Part shown: in pieces, positions 1 to 13,348 of the stretch
Layout of the letters: each line of letters starts with the position of its first letter
How positions within the stretch are numbered: the first letter of the stretch is position 1
DNA from: Pseudopyrenochaeta lycopersici
Taxonomy: Eukaryota; Ascomycota; Dothideomycetes; Pleosporales; Pseudopyrenochaetaceae
Direction: 5' to 3'
DNA: 64,000 nucleotides
NCBI GenBank assembly: GCA_003313425.1
Contig: NHZP01000025.1
Coordinates: forward strand, 124,001-188,000
The notes under the pieces: model-generated
The model's database searches: none
The model's input: the letters and a program-made list of their open reading frames with translations, nothing else
Told to the model about the DNA's origin: nothing
Program-made: the position numbers and the translations under genes

Positions 1-3000
1 CGTTCAGCAATTCTCTCAACTAAACTTTCAATACTCGTCGCCTGCAAGATATCAAATAAACTGACTGTCGCCTGTTCGGTGGACGGTGCGGAGACGAATT
101 GAGCGGCCAGGGAGAGGGAAGCTGGCGTTGCCTCATTGTTTGTAGACTGCACTGTAGTTTCGGTCTTGAGATGCGGGCGAAGGTAGTCGAGATGACTTAG
201 TACTGGATCCCTTGCGAAGAACGGCATATTGCCTTCCTTCTCCATCGTTGCAATGTAGAGATAAGAGTCCAGTCCCGTAACTAAATGGCCGGCCATTGGC
301 TGTCGGATTCCCAGTTCGATAAGTCCTAGCATCTCTGCTTCATTAATGTGTTTGAACTCTTGCACTTTGATCTTTTTTCCGCTCTCGTTCTTCGCTACCA
401 CATATCCCAAGCCGCCGACAATAACTAGATCAGTTGCCGTGGCCGGCAAGCCTAGGTTATTGCGATACTTGGCCAGTGCGACTTGATAGGCACAGCCCGC
501 GGCGTAGTTTGATTGTCCTGCATTGCCGACGAAGGAGTGGAGAGAGGAGAGGAGGATGAAGAAATCCAAGGGTTGGGAGAGTGTGGCTTTGTGGAGGTTT
601 TTTGAACCGTGGACTTTGGGGAAGATGGTTGATGTCCACTGTTCATGCGTCATGCTACTGAACAGCGAGTCATTGAGTACCATGGCGCCCTGTATGACGC
701 CGTGGATAGATGGGAAGGTCTTCAAGGTGAGGTGTCTGAGAGAGTGGATGAGAGGGCGAATGCATCGGAGATGTCGCACTGGAGAACTGCGGTGTGAATG
801 CCAGAGTCTTCGAGGGAGGAGATGAAAGACGATACTTCGACGGAAGAGCACCAGAGCGGGAGACGAAGATTAGGTTTATGGCACCGTGGGTGGCTAGCCA
901 GCGAGATATGCTGCGCCCTAGACCACCGAGACCGCCGGCGACGAGGTAGGATACGTCTGGGTTAAAGAGGATGCTCTCGGGCGGTTTCTGTGCAACCTAA
1001 AACTTGTCAGCCTTCCATTTCGAAAGAAATGGTAACTTAATATGAGGTGCTTACTAAGACCTGATCACCTATGGTCGGGACCATGATCGCTCTGCTCGTA
1101 TACTTCTCATCCTGCACCATTTCGATTGCTTCAGTCAACTTTGACCATGACCTCAAGTCGATCGGCGAAACTGCTTGTTACTTCTCGTTCATTACGAACT
1201 TCATCGCCTCCTGGAAGATTCTGCCGGCAAGTTTGACCTTCTGTTGACGCAGATGCCATGTTGACGGACGTGAATGACAGACTTTTGTCGAATGGAGCCA
1301 TCTCCAGCCGCGCATTAGTCTGTGAGTTTTCCTTTGCAAGATCGATAAATTTGCCGAAGGGCGCGACGCAGCTGAATGTAGCCTGAAGTGCTTCGCCTGA
1401 AAGCTATTCAAAGCAACATCCACACCACGGCCCTTTGTTGCTTCGCCGGACTGGAACAATAAAACTTCAGATCTTGACTGGAGAAGATTCGGCTCGGATC
1501 AGTACCGTATGACTCTGTGAGGTGAGTCTTCTCCTCGGCCGAATTGACAGTCACGAAGATAAATGCTCCAAGCATCGAGGCGATCAGAAGGGCAGCTTGA
1601 CCGACAGGAGCTGCAGCTTCGTGAACGAGGACTGTATCATCAGCCTCTATGAACGCTGTGTGTACCAAGACATGAAACGCGGTAGATTAAGCTACTAGAA
1701 TGCTCGCGGCGGCCTCAAAGCTCGTATCATCGGGGATTCTGTGCACAAAAGTTGCTGGAGTGCGGACATGCGTGGCGAAAGTGCTGGTGCTCCAGGCAGT
1801 GACACGATCACCCGCCGACAGACCTGAAACGGTATTACCAATCTTTGTAACAACACCCGCGCACTGTTGGCCTAAGTTTTGATTCGAAAGTTCACCGCTA
1901 AGTATTTGGATGTCCTTTGGGTCGAGACTGGCAGCTTGAACTTCGACCTCAACTTCTTGAGGAAACAACGGCCGTTTCGCTATCGGATCGTCTTCGAAGA
2001 CAAAAGGCCCCTTCAGGCCGGAGTCGGAGACTTTGAGCTTCAGCCGGCGATCTCTTTGTACAATATCCTCCAGCTGTGGTGGCAGCGATAACGGGTCGGT
2101 GCGTCTAGCAACGAACTTATTCGGCCTCTCATCCTCAATTGCGCGCTTGATATGAAGCACGCCCCCTCTCTCAATGAATTCGCCGTCATCAGACACAGAG
2201 TAAGATCTTGGGCTCAATTGATTTTCGTATATACGGTACAAAAGGTCAGCGACGCCCTTGGCAGGTAACTTCTTCTCCGCATCTAGATCGACAGTGATAC
2301 AAGAGAATGCTTCATGCTCTGCTCTCAAGGTACGAGCAAGCCCCTGGAAAATTGCAAGCTCAGGGCGCTCGGGGTTGGAAGATGCTGCTCCACGAGTCAC
2401 CCAAATTAGGCCCGTGGATATGTCAGCGAAGCGTTGGAGGGTCTGAAATTGATCAATCGAAGGGCTGGCGAAGAGTGGTTCATCAAGCTCAACAAAGCTG
2501 ACGCAGATTATGCCGGTTATATCTCGCTGTTTCAGCCTAGATAGCGACGCAAGCTGTACTTGAAGGCCTGCCTTTTCCATCCTGACCTTAAGCGCCAACG
2601 GCATGTCTAGCCCGTTCAACTTGATCGGAAAGTCGGAGCACAGGATGGTAATGAAAGGGTTCTCTGGCGGCCTGGGTAAGCCATTGCAGAGAGTTGACTT
2701 GGTTTCGACGGCCGTGGCTATCATGAGCCTTGTACCCTCCTCCAGCGGGTCCAGTACATCCGGGCTACTTGCTTGAAGACTACTGAAACCAGTAGAGCGC
2801 AGCACATCTTCCCACTGAGTCTTAGTGAGCAGCGGGCCATTAGTTCGCCACTCTTCTGATGCGTTTCACTAGCTTGGTAATGTGCCAAAAGATGACTGAA
2901 GCTGCAAGAAGGCGATTGGTCATTTCAAGAAGGATGAGTTTGCCTCCTGGCCGTAAAAGCTTCCGTGCATGTGCCATCGTGCGATGCATGTCGGATGTAG

Positions 3001-6000
3001 CGTGGAGTACGTTGGCTGCAACGATAACATCGTAGGCGCAGGCTTGAAGTCCTGTGTTTCAGGATCTTGCTCGACATCGAGCTTCTTAAGGTTCATGAAC
3101 TGCGAGAAGTCCTCAAACTTCTCTGCGGCGCGTTGGAAGAAGTAGGATGAAATGTCGGTGTATGTGTAAGACTTCAGTCGCGGGTACGTGTGGACCCATC
3201 CATGAGCACCACTGGCTTCGAAGTGGATGGATCCAGGGCGAAGATGTTGGCTCTCGCTTCTCTTGATCCATGTCGCTGGGCGCTTACTACAACGTTGAGT
3301 TGGTCTCCGATTTGGGCAGCGATATCTGCAGAAATCGATATTTCTTCCATGAATGTGGGCACCATTGCACCCTTCAGTTTACGAAGGTCGGGACCCCCCA
3401 GGGCTGCAAGTGCGAGCTGAAGAAAGCTATCTAGAGTAGCAGGGTGTAATAATCGATCATGCACAAACTCTTTCGGATTGGCGATCCGCGTGTGGGTCAC
3501 TTCGATCACCCCGGCAACTTAAGCGGGAACATGAGGATCGATGGTTATGCTTTGGAGGCCTTGGAATAACGGTCCGTACGAGAGACCAATGGCGTCGACG
3601 CTCTCATAGAAGCTCTTCGGTTCAATATTTTGCGTGCCGTCTGCACGCGCTTCTGTCCATTCACTCAGGCATGTATGCGTCAACATCGTCGCCAGTCGCT
3701 TGGGTCGACACGGAAACAAGACCCCGACAATTGTCAACCCATCCTCCATCGTTGCAATACGAGAAGACACGAAACTCGTGCCATACGTCTGATAGGGCAG
3801 TGCCGCTGCTCGATTGGCAACGCATGCAGAATGAGATTTCGACACCTTCGTCGGATTCGGGGACGACTAGTGCTCTAGAGATACTGACCTCTCGTAGCCT
3901 GTACTCCAATACGTTCTTAGATCCTTGGGGTAAGAATTCGATGGTGCAATAATGCACATCTGTCTGCAAGCTTCTATTGCCATACAGAGGTAGCCGCAAG
4001 CTGGAAATAAGACGTCGCCCTGAACGACATGGTCTCTAAGCCAGGGCTGCTCTCGAGGTCGCAGGAAATTCCTGAAGCGAGGTTCGATCGGGTTCCAGTC
4101 ATAGACTGGTGCACCAAGAATGTCAGTTCTAGCGAATTGCCGAAGACGGTAATCACGGCTGAGTCGGGACTCGCAACAGTAGCTGCGAGTGTGGTTCCAA
4201 GGATACCGAGGAAGGTCTGTCAGGACGCATAGAGACTGTTTCGGCTCACTTGGGAAATTGACTGCGTGAAGGTTGACTGGGTAGTTGTTGGCGCACGGGT
4301 AGCCAACTGCTTCCAGCACAGTGGCATCGGCAGGTTTGTTGCGGATGAGTGTGGAGAGGTATTGGATGTGCGACTTTTCTCCGAATGTGTTTTCGAGAAT
4401 CTCTCGGACGGGGAGTTTGAATAGGGATGGGGTCCAACTTCCAGTATTACTTCTACTCCGTAACTCTCATCTACCGACGGCATTGAGCAGAGCTTTTCTA
4501 ACGCACCAGAGAAGCGTACGCAGCCAACAAGGTTCGATACCCAGTATTCGGCGCCTAGCTGGCGCTGGTCGACAACGTCTTCTGTGACTGAAGAGAACAT
4601 TGTCGCCTGTTGCTCGCCATATTGTGGTACAACGCGTGCCTCTTGGAGCCGCGCAAGATATTCTTTAGCGATTGCCTGCATATGATGCGAGTGATACGCA
4701 GTATCTACTTGAAGCATCCTCGCAAAGACACCTTTGGCAACTATGGCCTTGTGGAGTTCCACCATAGCTTTAGTATCACCAGAAACTGTTCCGCCACGAG
4801 GACCGTTAATGCAAGCGACGACAGCTTTTCCAAACTTGTCGTCCAGCTCAGCGAGTTCGTTGTTTGCTTCTTCTTCAGAAAGGCCGACAGCCATCATACG
4901 GCCGTCGTACCCAAAGCGCTTCACTTTTGGTGTTAATAAGCCACGAAAGAACGCAACAGTCATTGCTGACTCAAAACTCAACGCGCCTGTGGCATAGGCA
5001 GCGGTGATTTCACCACTCGAATGGCCGATAACGGAGTGGGAGTGTACGTTCCATGCGGAGAGCAGATCTATGAGAGCAATCTGGAGTGCGGTACAGAGCG
5101 GCTGGCTGAATTCTGCTTCGCTGACTCGTGACGTGGTTTTATCCTTGAGAAGCTCTTCCATCAGAGACCAGTCAGCGCCCAGACTTTTCGTAATCGTATC
5201 GCATCTCAGTAGGCTGTTCTTGAATATTGGGTAATGGAGCAGCTCCCTGCCCATACCCCACCATTGGGCACCTTGACCAGTGAATATGAAACCTATTCGT
5301 GGCGGTGTTGCGCGACTGCTGGAAACTGGGACAGGACTTTGCAGTCGCCCTTCCAGATCTAGTTTGTCTTTTGCGACGATTGTTGCACTGTAAGAAAACC
5401 GTGAGCGGCGTTCACAAAGGGTATAAGCGAGGCTGTCCAATAAGCCTTCCTCATCGAAGTCGGATTGTGTTTGGAGGTGGTCGGCAAGCGATTTCCTCAT
5501 ATAAGCCAGACCACGCTCGTCATTGGCAGAGAGCAGAAACAAGCGTGATCGTGGAGTGGCACTGAATATCATTTCGCTGGCAGGACTGACGAAGCCCGAG
5601 TCATTCCTGATGTGTCCACCAGAGCGGCGGTATTGCTGGAGGTAGTGGTACGCACCATCAACAATGACGTGAGCATTTGTCCCTCCGTAACCAAAAGAAT
5701 TGACGCTTGCGCGTCGAAAGCCTTCCAAAGGCCAATCCTTCGTCTCAGTGGGGACTTGTAGCCGCCATCCTTCGAAATCGATGGCGGGGTTACCTCGTTG
5801 AAACCAGATGTTCGGTGCAATTGCGCCTTTCTCTACGCTGAGAACAGCTTTGATTAAGCCAGCAATTCCACTCGCTCCTCCCAAGTGGCCCATGTTTGCC
5901 TTTAACGATCCAATTGAAAGAGGGATCGCCGCACCGTCTGCTGCAAGGGAACGATGTGCCGCGAACACCTCGCCAATCGCGCCGGTTTCGGTCGGATCAC

Positions 6001-6990
6001 CTGCAGCAGTGCCTGTACCATGTGCCTCGAAGTATCCTGTCTGGCTTACATCACAACCCGCAGCTTTATATGCAGAACGTATGAGATGGATCTGTGCGTC
6101 TTTCGAAGGCATCGTGATGCCCGGTGTCCGTCCGTCCGAGCTAGCAGCTGTTCCGCGGATGACGGCTCGTATCGGATCGTTATCGCGCAATGCGAGATCT
6201 AACGGTTTTAATATGACAGCACCAACGCCCTCTCCTCTGGATATCCGGACTCAAGATGAGATTGCTGCCTCCAACCACAGCCATTGAGCTCTCACCCGTT
6301 CGCAGACTCTGGCAGGCCAAGTGTACAGCAACGAGTCCACTGCTGCAGGCCGTGTCCAGTGTAATGCTCGGGCCCTTCATATCGAAGAAGTAACTTAGTC
6401 GATTGGAGAGCATGGTCTGTGAGGCGCCGGTAGATTGGTACTTCGGTGCTAACTCCATGTCTCGCCGCTGCATCTCCTCGTAATCCTTGGTGAAACACCC
6501 GACAAGACATGATGTTTTGGATCCCGACACTCTGGATAGTGGCGTTCCGGAGTTCTCGAGCGCTTCGTATGTCACCTCCAGCAGAAGCGGCTGCATTGGA
6601 TCCATTGCCATGGCTTCTGCAGGCGAAATCGAAAAGAATGACGCATCGAACAGGGATATGTCTTCAGTAAGGAAGTGGCCACCATCGTTGTTGGTCTGAA
6701 ACAGTCAGCCTGCAACTCATGAATAACGAACCGCGCGGGAGATGGCGCCATAACGTTACTTACCGTTCCGTAAGGGTCCCCATCTGGGTGATAGAAGGCA
6801 TCAACATTATAACGGTCCGAGGGCACTCTGCTCCTTGCAGACCTTTTCTCCACCAACATGTCCCACAGCTTCTCACCGCTTGTAACATCGCCTAGAAAGC
6901 GGCACCCAATGCCAATGACTGCGATCGACGTTGACTTGGGGTCTTTGCAAGCCGTTGTCGATGGATGATAGGATGAGTCGCACCTTATTT
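1..6990 (-). pseudogene. Highly reducing type I polyketide synthase, decayed, 3' end outside window
   Basis: Multidomain iterative PKS that would build a reduced polyketide from malonyl-CoA in the cytosol. Read from right to left: KS (IAVIGIGCRF near 6915, active-site DTACSSG near 6349, HGTGT near 6016, NMGH near 5895), AT (GQGAQ near 5270, GHSSGE near 5015), DH (HxxxGxxxxP near 4030, LHPATLDS near 3455), C-methyltransferase C-terminal half (3175-2830), structural KR and ER (2800-1020), KR (GGLGGLGRS near 920, SNYAAG near 500). The ACP should lie beyond position 1. GT-AG introns are visible near 6764-6698 and 1070-1008. It cannot make a full protein: an out-of-frame deletion in KS (~6240), frameshifts near 4430, 3970, 3670, 3060, 2850, 1370, 1240 and 840, and in-frame TAA codons near 3522 and 1684. 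The start is unclear; upstream sequence may hide a further intron. Domain order is that of the LovB-like HR-PKS class; the product cannot be inferred. Confidence 0.93.
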
Positions 6991-8557
6991 TTTACGCGGA
7001 ATTCTTCAAGACACGAAGGTCTGCAGTGCGAGATTAGTATTGCTGCGAACATGACTTACATAGCTAGGAGGTACAGAAGAGTACAGGCTATTCCTCCGTC
7101 ATCACGGATGGACTTAGCAGGAAGCCATCGAGCGCTCTCGTGCACGTGCCTATGAGACGCGGAATGCGTCTGCAACACAAAGCTAGGAAATTAGTTTGTC
7201 ATGGATAGTGGGAATCAATTGCCGACGGTGTTTCTCCAAGCAGTGAGGTGAGGCCGAGACAATTATCAGTGGTACGCACCTCTGCATTATGTTCAAGCAT
7301 TCATGGCAGTCTGTATCTTTTCCACGCGCGTCAAGGACGTTGCGGGGCGATCGACTTACATGCAACTGAGCCTAGGCATTGCCTGCTTGGTACTGTTGCG
7401 CTGTTTAATTCTGCAGATACGAATGAATGCTGATTTGTTGCCAAAGACGCAAGAAGGCTATGCGTGGAGAGTTAGCCTATCCCAGTTAGAGACCAACAGT
7501 TCATCAGTTCCACTTCTGATATGCATGCGTAGCGGCTCCTCCGATGCATGATTGCTTCTGGTTAGACCGGGAGACAGGCCGCAGCTAGGTCTGTTGATAC
7601 GTGGTGGGCCTTAGTTGGCTGCTGTTGCGGATTCTTCGTAGAGTTATCGACTTTGGTGTTGTGAGGATAAGCTCGGGACGTTCGCCTATGGGCGTCATTA
7701 CGGAACTTTTCTCCGCCTTCGCCCAAGTAATGAACACCGCGCGGCAGGCGCGTCCCGCTCCGGAGCTGCAAACGAGCGGTGAGCATGTAGGTATATGCAT
7801 GACGCTTGCAACATAATGGCCGGGAGATGGTGCAGGTATGGCCAGCATAGGGACTAGGTAGACCAGATAATCGTTACATTGTAGGTTCGCCAGGGTAAAA
7901 CCAATATGTAGTGGACCCTGAGACGGACCATGGATCAAGAAGGCGATTGTCTGTCATCAGGGTTGAAGCTGCTCGGCGTTCTTTGTTCCTGCTTTGTAAA
8001 CCTGGGCGATTGTGAAAGACTCGCTATCGTCTGCTGCCTATATGTGAAGCTGGAGAACGCGGGGGGTTGATGCATGCAGTACCAGAAGCGAAGGAGTTGA
8101 GGTGGGGTCGCTTTGCAGGCTGACATATACCGATGGCGCGCGTATCTGGCAGATGCGCTGACTTACCACACCGTGATTGGATCGGCGCCCAGTCGGGCTG
8201 GACGCACATACACCAAAAGAGACGTGGTTTACACTTACTCAATACAATGCATGTTTCGCATACAATGCTGGGTATGCTGCATTCAATGAGATGGCAAGAG
8301 TGAACTCTACAGGTCATCATGCAGCCCAGTGATGTGGCGCTCCAGTAGATCAGAGACGGGTTCCAGTCCACTTCTGCTGGTTGGCGACAGCGGATGCATC
8401 CTGCTCCTGGTCATCCGCTGACGCATCTTTGGAGGCTTCGGCAACAGCTAAGCCTTCCGTATGGCGAGCTGCATCAATATCCAGATGTGCCTCGATCAGG
8501 CTCACGTTACCCTTTCCGTGAATAGCTTTGATCGGGAAGAGACATGAGCGAATGGTC
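6991..8557. other. No recognisable gene between PKS and methyltransferase remnant
   Basis: Open frames here are short and overlap on both strands without family motifs. A short stretch read on the minus strand near 8500-8400 (SLIEAHLDI) may be the degraded far C-terminus of the neighbouring O-methyltransferase. Otherwise I see nothing that I can name. Confidence 0.5.
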
Positions 8558-8990
8558 TCAGAGCAACATCAGTTCCACTTTGCTAACCTTGAATCGTGAA
8601 CCTGCATCCGAAAGCAAACGCCGGAATTGTTCTTCTGTTCTCTGTTTAGCCCCAAGGACCAGCATCATCATGATGTCGACCTGGCGCATGTGATTGTCGT
8701 GGAATCTTGAGGCTTCTCCTAGTGCTGGCAGTACAACATCATTGATCAAGAGTGGTGCCCTAGGAGTGCTTTTCTCCAAGGCAGGAAGGAGCGCCCTGAA
8801 GATACGGATACAGTCCACGTCGTTCCAGTTATGGGTTACGTATCTCAAAAGATATGCTGGTGCGCCTGAGACGGGTTGAGTGGTGAAGAAGTCATGCGGC
8901 ATGAACGTAACTCGACCATTGAGATCTGAGAAGTCGCTCTGGACAGCAAGGCGGCTTGGCCCCTCTTTTCCACGTTTACACTTGGGCCGC
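8558..8990 (-). pseudogene. O-methyltransferase (plant/fungal OMT type) C-terminal remnant
   Basis: About 135 residues resembling the C-terminal half of SAM-dependent O-methyltransferases of the Methyltransf_2 family (the sterigmatocystin/aflatoxin OMT type). Visible marks are a strand ending in GRVTFMPHDFF followed by TQPV, then LRYVTHNWND (family consensus LRxIxHDWxD, here with the catalytic-region His-Asp pair changed to His-Asn), then LLINDVVLPALGE. The N-terminal dimerisation half and the GGGxG SAM motif are absent upstream, so it is a fragment of a protein normally near 400 residues. It has the same orientation as the PKS and lies about 1.6 kb upstream of it, consistent with a former tailoring gene of the same cluster. 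Assignment is by motif reading. Confidence 0.7.
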
Positions 8991-11900
8991 TAGTCGTATA
9001 ATCGGTTTTGTAGTATGGCATTCTGTGTTAACGTCAGCGGCCGCCAAAAGGTGATATGAAGAATTCCTGGGTTGGGACCGGAGAATGGCACAGCGATTTG
9101 CTGAAGACTTTGCCGATTGTGCTTACCCCGGCTACCTGTCTCGAGCGATTGAATCTTCCTCTTCATCGTCGCGATCCGCATCACTGATTGTGCCGTTTCC
9201 TGTAAATAAGCCAGACCAGGATGCCAGGGCGGAGAAAGACTCACACAGTTTACTCGCCCCACGCGCCATGGGACGCTACATATATCATTGCGACATGATG
9301 CTCTTGCGTACACGAGCCGTTACGGGCCCTGCTCCAAACAGTTAGCTGGTTGCAGGTCCAGGGGCCTTCAAAATGTTGTGAAATCGCTGTGCACGTCGCT
9401 AGAAGCACACTAAACATGTAACCTTTCTTTCGCGAGTGTAGAAAATATTAACATCAAGCCTTACTGATTAGGTAGAGCTTGTACAGAACCAGTAGGCACG
9501 ATGAAAGACCGCTTACCTGATGGTCCTTCGCGCAGTAGATCTCAAGAGCCAGGCCAACCGCTAGCTTGATTCGGTGCCAGGGCGCTACGAGACAGATGTC
9601 AGCAGATGACGTTGCGATTGCGAGCAGGGGAACTCAATGTCGCGTATGAGCATCCAAATCCGCGAGACATCTAAGAGTCGGAGTGCGCTTGAAGCTACTT
9701 AGCTGCCGGCTAGCGTCTTCTTCGACGTTGGTCGGTGCGTCCCTTGTATAGATCGCATGCTGCAAAGATTTGGAGGCTGATTGGCGTTAGCGAGATCCAC
9801 GGACACATACTTTTATGGGACACGACGGATTGTAGATACGCGCCTCAGCGGCATCCGAAGTTGATAGACGAGATCTAGGGACTAGTCAGTCAGACTTCAA
9901 GCTTGTCCCCGCAGTCTTGATACATCTCGGATGATCATTGAGGGCCATATAGGACTTACTGTCTCTTGTGGACCTCGAGGATCTTGATTCAGCTCGACAG
10001 AGGTAGGATGGTAGAGCGAAGGTTGCCATTCGACAGCATCGAAGACGTCGGTTGCCTCAGTGTTTGGAATGACAGTTTCTGGTCATGTTTCAGCCATTGG
10101 TCGACGCTGCGAGAAGTTTGAATGAATGGCACACGCTTAGGCGGCGATTACTCTTGAATTTAAGGATGTCAGTGTTACAGCAAGCGGCCAATCTGGGAAG
10201 CCCCAGATTGAATCCATGGTGCTGTCAACCTTTGAGTGTCGCCATACTTAACCGCAATAAACGGAGCGATCACTTACTGACTGTCAATAGATGCGGAACA
10301 TCTGTTGGGCATAATCGGACTGATCCCTGCGAGAGTCGGATTAGCGGAAATCGAGCTGCAGAAGCGGGGTCAACGCCTCCACGCCCTGCTTGAGCACGGC
10401 CTGGCGAGGATTGTACAGCCTTGTGAATCGCTCACCTAAGTTGACAGCCACAAATGCTCTCAGCCGATGCTGCGATTTATATTCTAGCAAAGGCACCCGG
10501 CACGACAGTTAGTGTATAGTACAAATAGGGTGACAAAGGTATTGAACTTACTCTTACCTCGTGGGGTGGTGACCGTGTGGATAAGCTGGGAGCAGAAGAA
10601 GCGACCCGAAAAGGCCTTGAGGACTTACCCAGTTGCGGTGAAAAAGGAGAGGTACCCTGTGAGTACTCTAATTGAGAACGAATATGAGCAGCGTATGGGT
10701 AAGGCTGAATATCATGACATTGACCTATTTCAGTAGTCAGCCCGTACGACGTTGATACTGTAGCCCCGCCTAGCATGTAGCGATAGATATTTTGATTTAA
10801 GCTGACCTGCAGGCACATTTTCCAGGGCGCAGATCTTCTGTTCAGTAAGAATGGGGAGGTATAGGTATAGAGCTGAAGAGGCGAACAAGCCGCTTGCTCT
10901 TTGGATCGGGACTTACGTAGAGTAGATGACCCTAGAGAATATCGCAAAGGTTGGGGCAAGCTACCAACGACGCGCGCGATCCGAGTAATTCTCTCGAAGT
11001 TGTCGGTGATTCTGAGCAAGATTTGTGTTTGAATGCAACGCCAAAACCGTGCCACTAGTCAGCAAAGATCTCAACAAGCAGTCGTAGAATGGGCAAGCAA
11101 TTTCGGCGTATTATACTCAGTTGTTGCACAAGAAATTTTGTGGATGCAGGGCACGAAACCCGGATAGGTAGATGAATCTCGATTATATTGTTCGTGTACG
11201 CGTTCAATTGCCTGAGAGAGATTAGCAAAGCTTGCTCGAAGGGAAGGTGATATCAGCCGTTAACGTTACTAGAGGTTGTACAAGCCAATGTGATGATACC
11301 TCCGGACTTGACCATGATGACTCGCGCTTGCGGCTGACGCGACCGTGTGCGCACCACGCTCTGAGACGCACGAGATTTACCAGATAGCTGAGGAATTTCC
11401 CCAAAGCCAGCCTTCGGCTCTCAAAGGCCTCAATGAAGCTCTCACGCCTCGTAAAACAGCCTGAGAAGCACTATAGGCCTAAGTATAAAGAGTACGAATG
11501 CGGTGCTAAGCGGCGCCAACCGTACTGGCATGTTAGTACCATGCATAATGTAGGCTATAGGATACTGACCAAGTGGACGAAGGAGGATGTAGACCGGAAA
11601 TAAGCACGGAGCTAGCGGAAACGCGGAATTGAACGCGGAATTGAACACGAAACTTCGCGCGCAAGCCTGGAGCGCGAGGCCTTCCCTAATATCAGCTAGC
11701 GCAGCACCTGGCATTTCTCTAGTGTCTCAACAGCAGATATTGTGGTTAGCAGAGTCGGCCCACTGTGGCATCACCAACACGTTGTCGCTCAGACGTTCAA
11801 AACAAGAGCATTGTTTCACCGGGTATCGGGCTGTTACACCGGGCTCGATATAGGAGAACTGGGACAGAATTTGTGGTATGAAATGACGAAGCTGGATTGA

Positions 11901-13134
11901 GTCGCTTGTTGCGTCGCAATCCCTCGCTGGAAGTGAGCCTTGGGTGTAGCGATGTGTGACCACATTCAAGGGCTTAGAACATGCTGCCCCCACACCTTTA
12001 TAGCCACTGGCCTCCAGTTCGCTTATGCTGATAGAATATCATCTGCGAAGCAAGTGCCAATATTGTGCACCACAGTTCTGGCTTCCATTACAGTGCTTAC
12101 TGTCCGCCGTGTCGAAAAACTAGCTTTCTCAAGTAATCAATTCCACGTGAGGCAAAAGTATGATGAACGGCTTGGGCGATAAGCAGGGTATCAGTATAGG
12201 AGTGCCAGCTGCTAGCATAGCGATGATTCGAAGCTAACCCTGATACGTTTACCATAGCTGACATGGAGGCATAAGCAGATCAGAGATAGCACAAAAATAC
12301 TGGCCGATTGTAGTGATGGAGGTAAGCAGTTAGTATCGAAGAGCTCCGCGTAACCTGGTGTCCTTGTGTACCCACCACAATGTACTTGCTTGTTTCGCGT
12401 GCTGATGTGCCAACGCCCCATTTCCACGCAGCAGCAAGCCGCTGTTTGATTAGCCCGGAGATTTTCGTGACTGACTCATAACTCGTGAAGTCAGGAAAGG
12501 CTTATTTTAACCGAGACTGGACTGGCGTGGGATGAATGATTTGTTGCTTGCGTCATGAAGCATGGAACCCACGAGTCATGACCGGTCATGCCTAACAGTG
12601 CTTGCATTGACAGGTTAGCCATGTGAGTAGAACGCTGATGGTCGTTGACGTGGTATTGAGGGGATCATAATCATTATCCTCTAAGTGGGTAACCACAACA
12701 CCAGCATTAACACGCTAGAATGCGCCACATGTGATGACCATCAGCACTAGGCGCGGGTCGTTCCGCTACAATCAAGTGCTGACCAGGTAGCTAATTGGAT
12801 GACTGTCATCGCTCATCCAGTGCCATTCATCGTTCGGCCCGGTGCGCTGTAGATCAACGCCATCTGGCTTTGAGGCGAGTAAGCATTCGATGATCGCTCG
12901 TCGATTGCGCACGAGTGCATATGGCCACGTGGCACTAAGCTCGATACAGCCTAACACGATTCCCGTCTGAAGATCGTCAGCATTTTCGGTCTTCCCCGTT
13001 GAATCATTGGATGCTACTGGGTGATCGCTTGGTTTCAGCAACGAACCCTCAGTTCATCAATCTCATGCTCTTCGCCGTGTACGTATGCATGATTGGTTAG
13101 CAAAGGTGACCGATGGCTGCTGCGGTAGCCTTCA
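8991..13134. other. Long gene-poor stretch
   Basis: Over 4 kb with no frame that I can assign. The longest frames (minus strand 10477-11055, 192 residues, and 12772-13041) have no recognisable domain or intron pattern. Base composition looks like the neighbouring decayed cluster, so this may be strongly eroded cluster sequence, but no family signature survives. Confidence 0.5.
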
Positions 13135-13136
13135 TA

Positions 13137-13346
13137 CAGTTGCTTGCGAAACCGCCTTCACCGTTTGGGCACACGAAGATTTTTGACCCATGTTCCTGTA
13201 AGGCGATTCTGCGGAGTTCGAGCGGGTTTCGCTGTCAAAGACTGAAGGCAGATGATTGGCCACACAACAGCATGGGTGTCCTAGTGCAGTGGGGGCCAAG
13301 AATCTTTGTGTGCGCAAAAAGGTGAAGGCGGTTTCGCAAGCAACTG
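13137..13346. mobile_element. Tc1/mariner-type MITE, 210 bp
   Basis: Inverted arms of about 45 bp, the left beginning CAGTTGCTTGCGAAACCGCC at 13137 and the right being its near-perfect complement ending at 13346. Both ends are flanked by TA (13135-13136 and 13347-13348), the target-site duplication of Tc1/mariner elements. It contains no coding capacity. The arms differ at a few inner positions, so the copy is not brand new. Confidence 0.8.
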
Positions 13347-13348
13347 TA

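Noticed and set aside
10477..11055. A 192-codon minus-strand frame in the gene desert
   Set aside because: No domain, no codon pattern and no start context; it looks like a chance frame in GC-balanced DNA.
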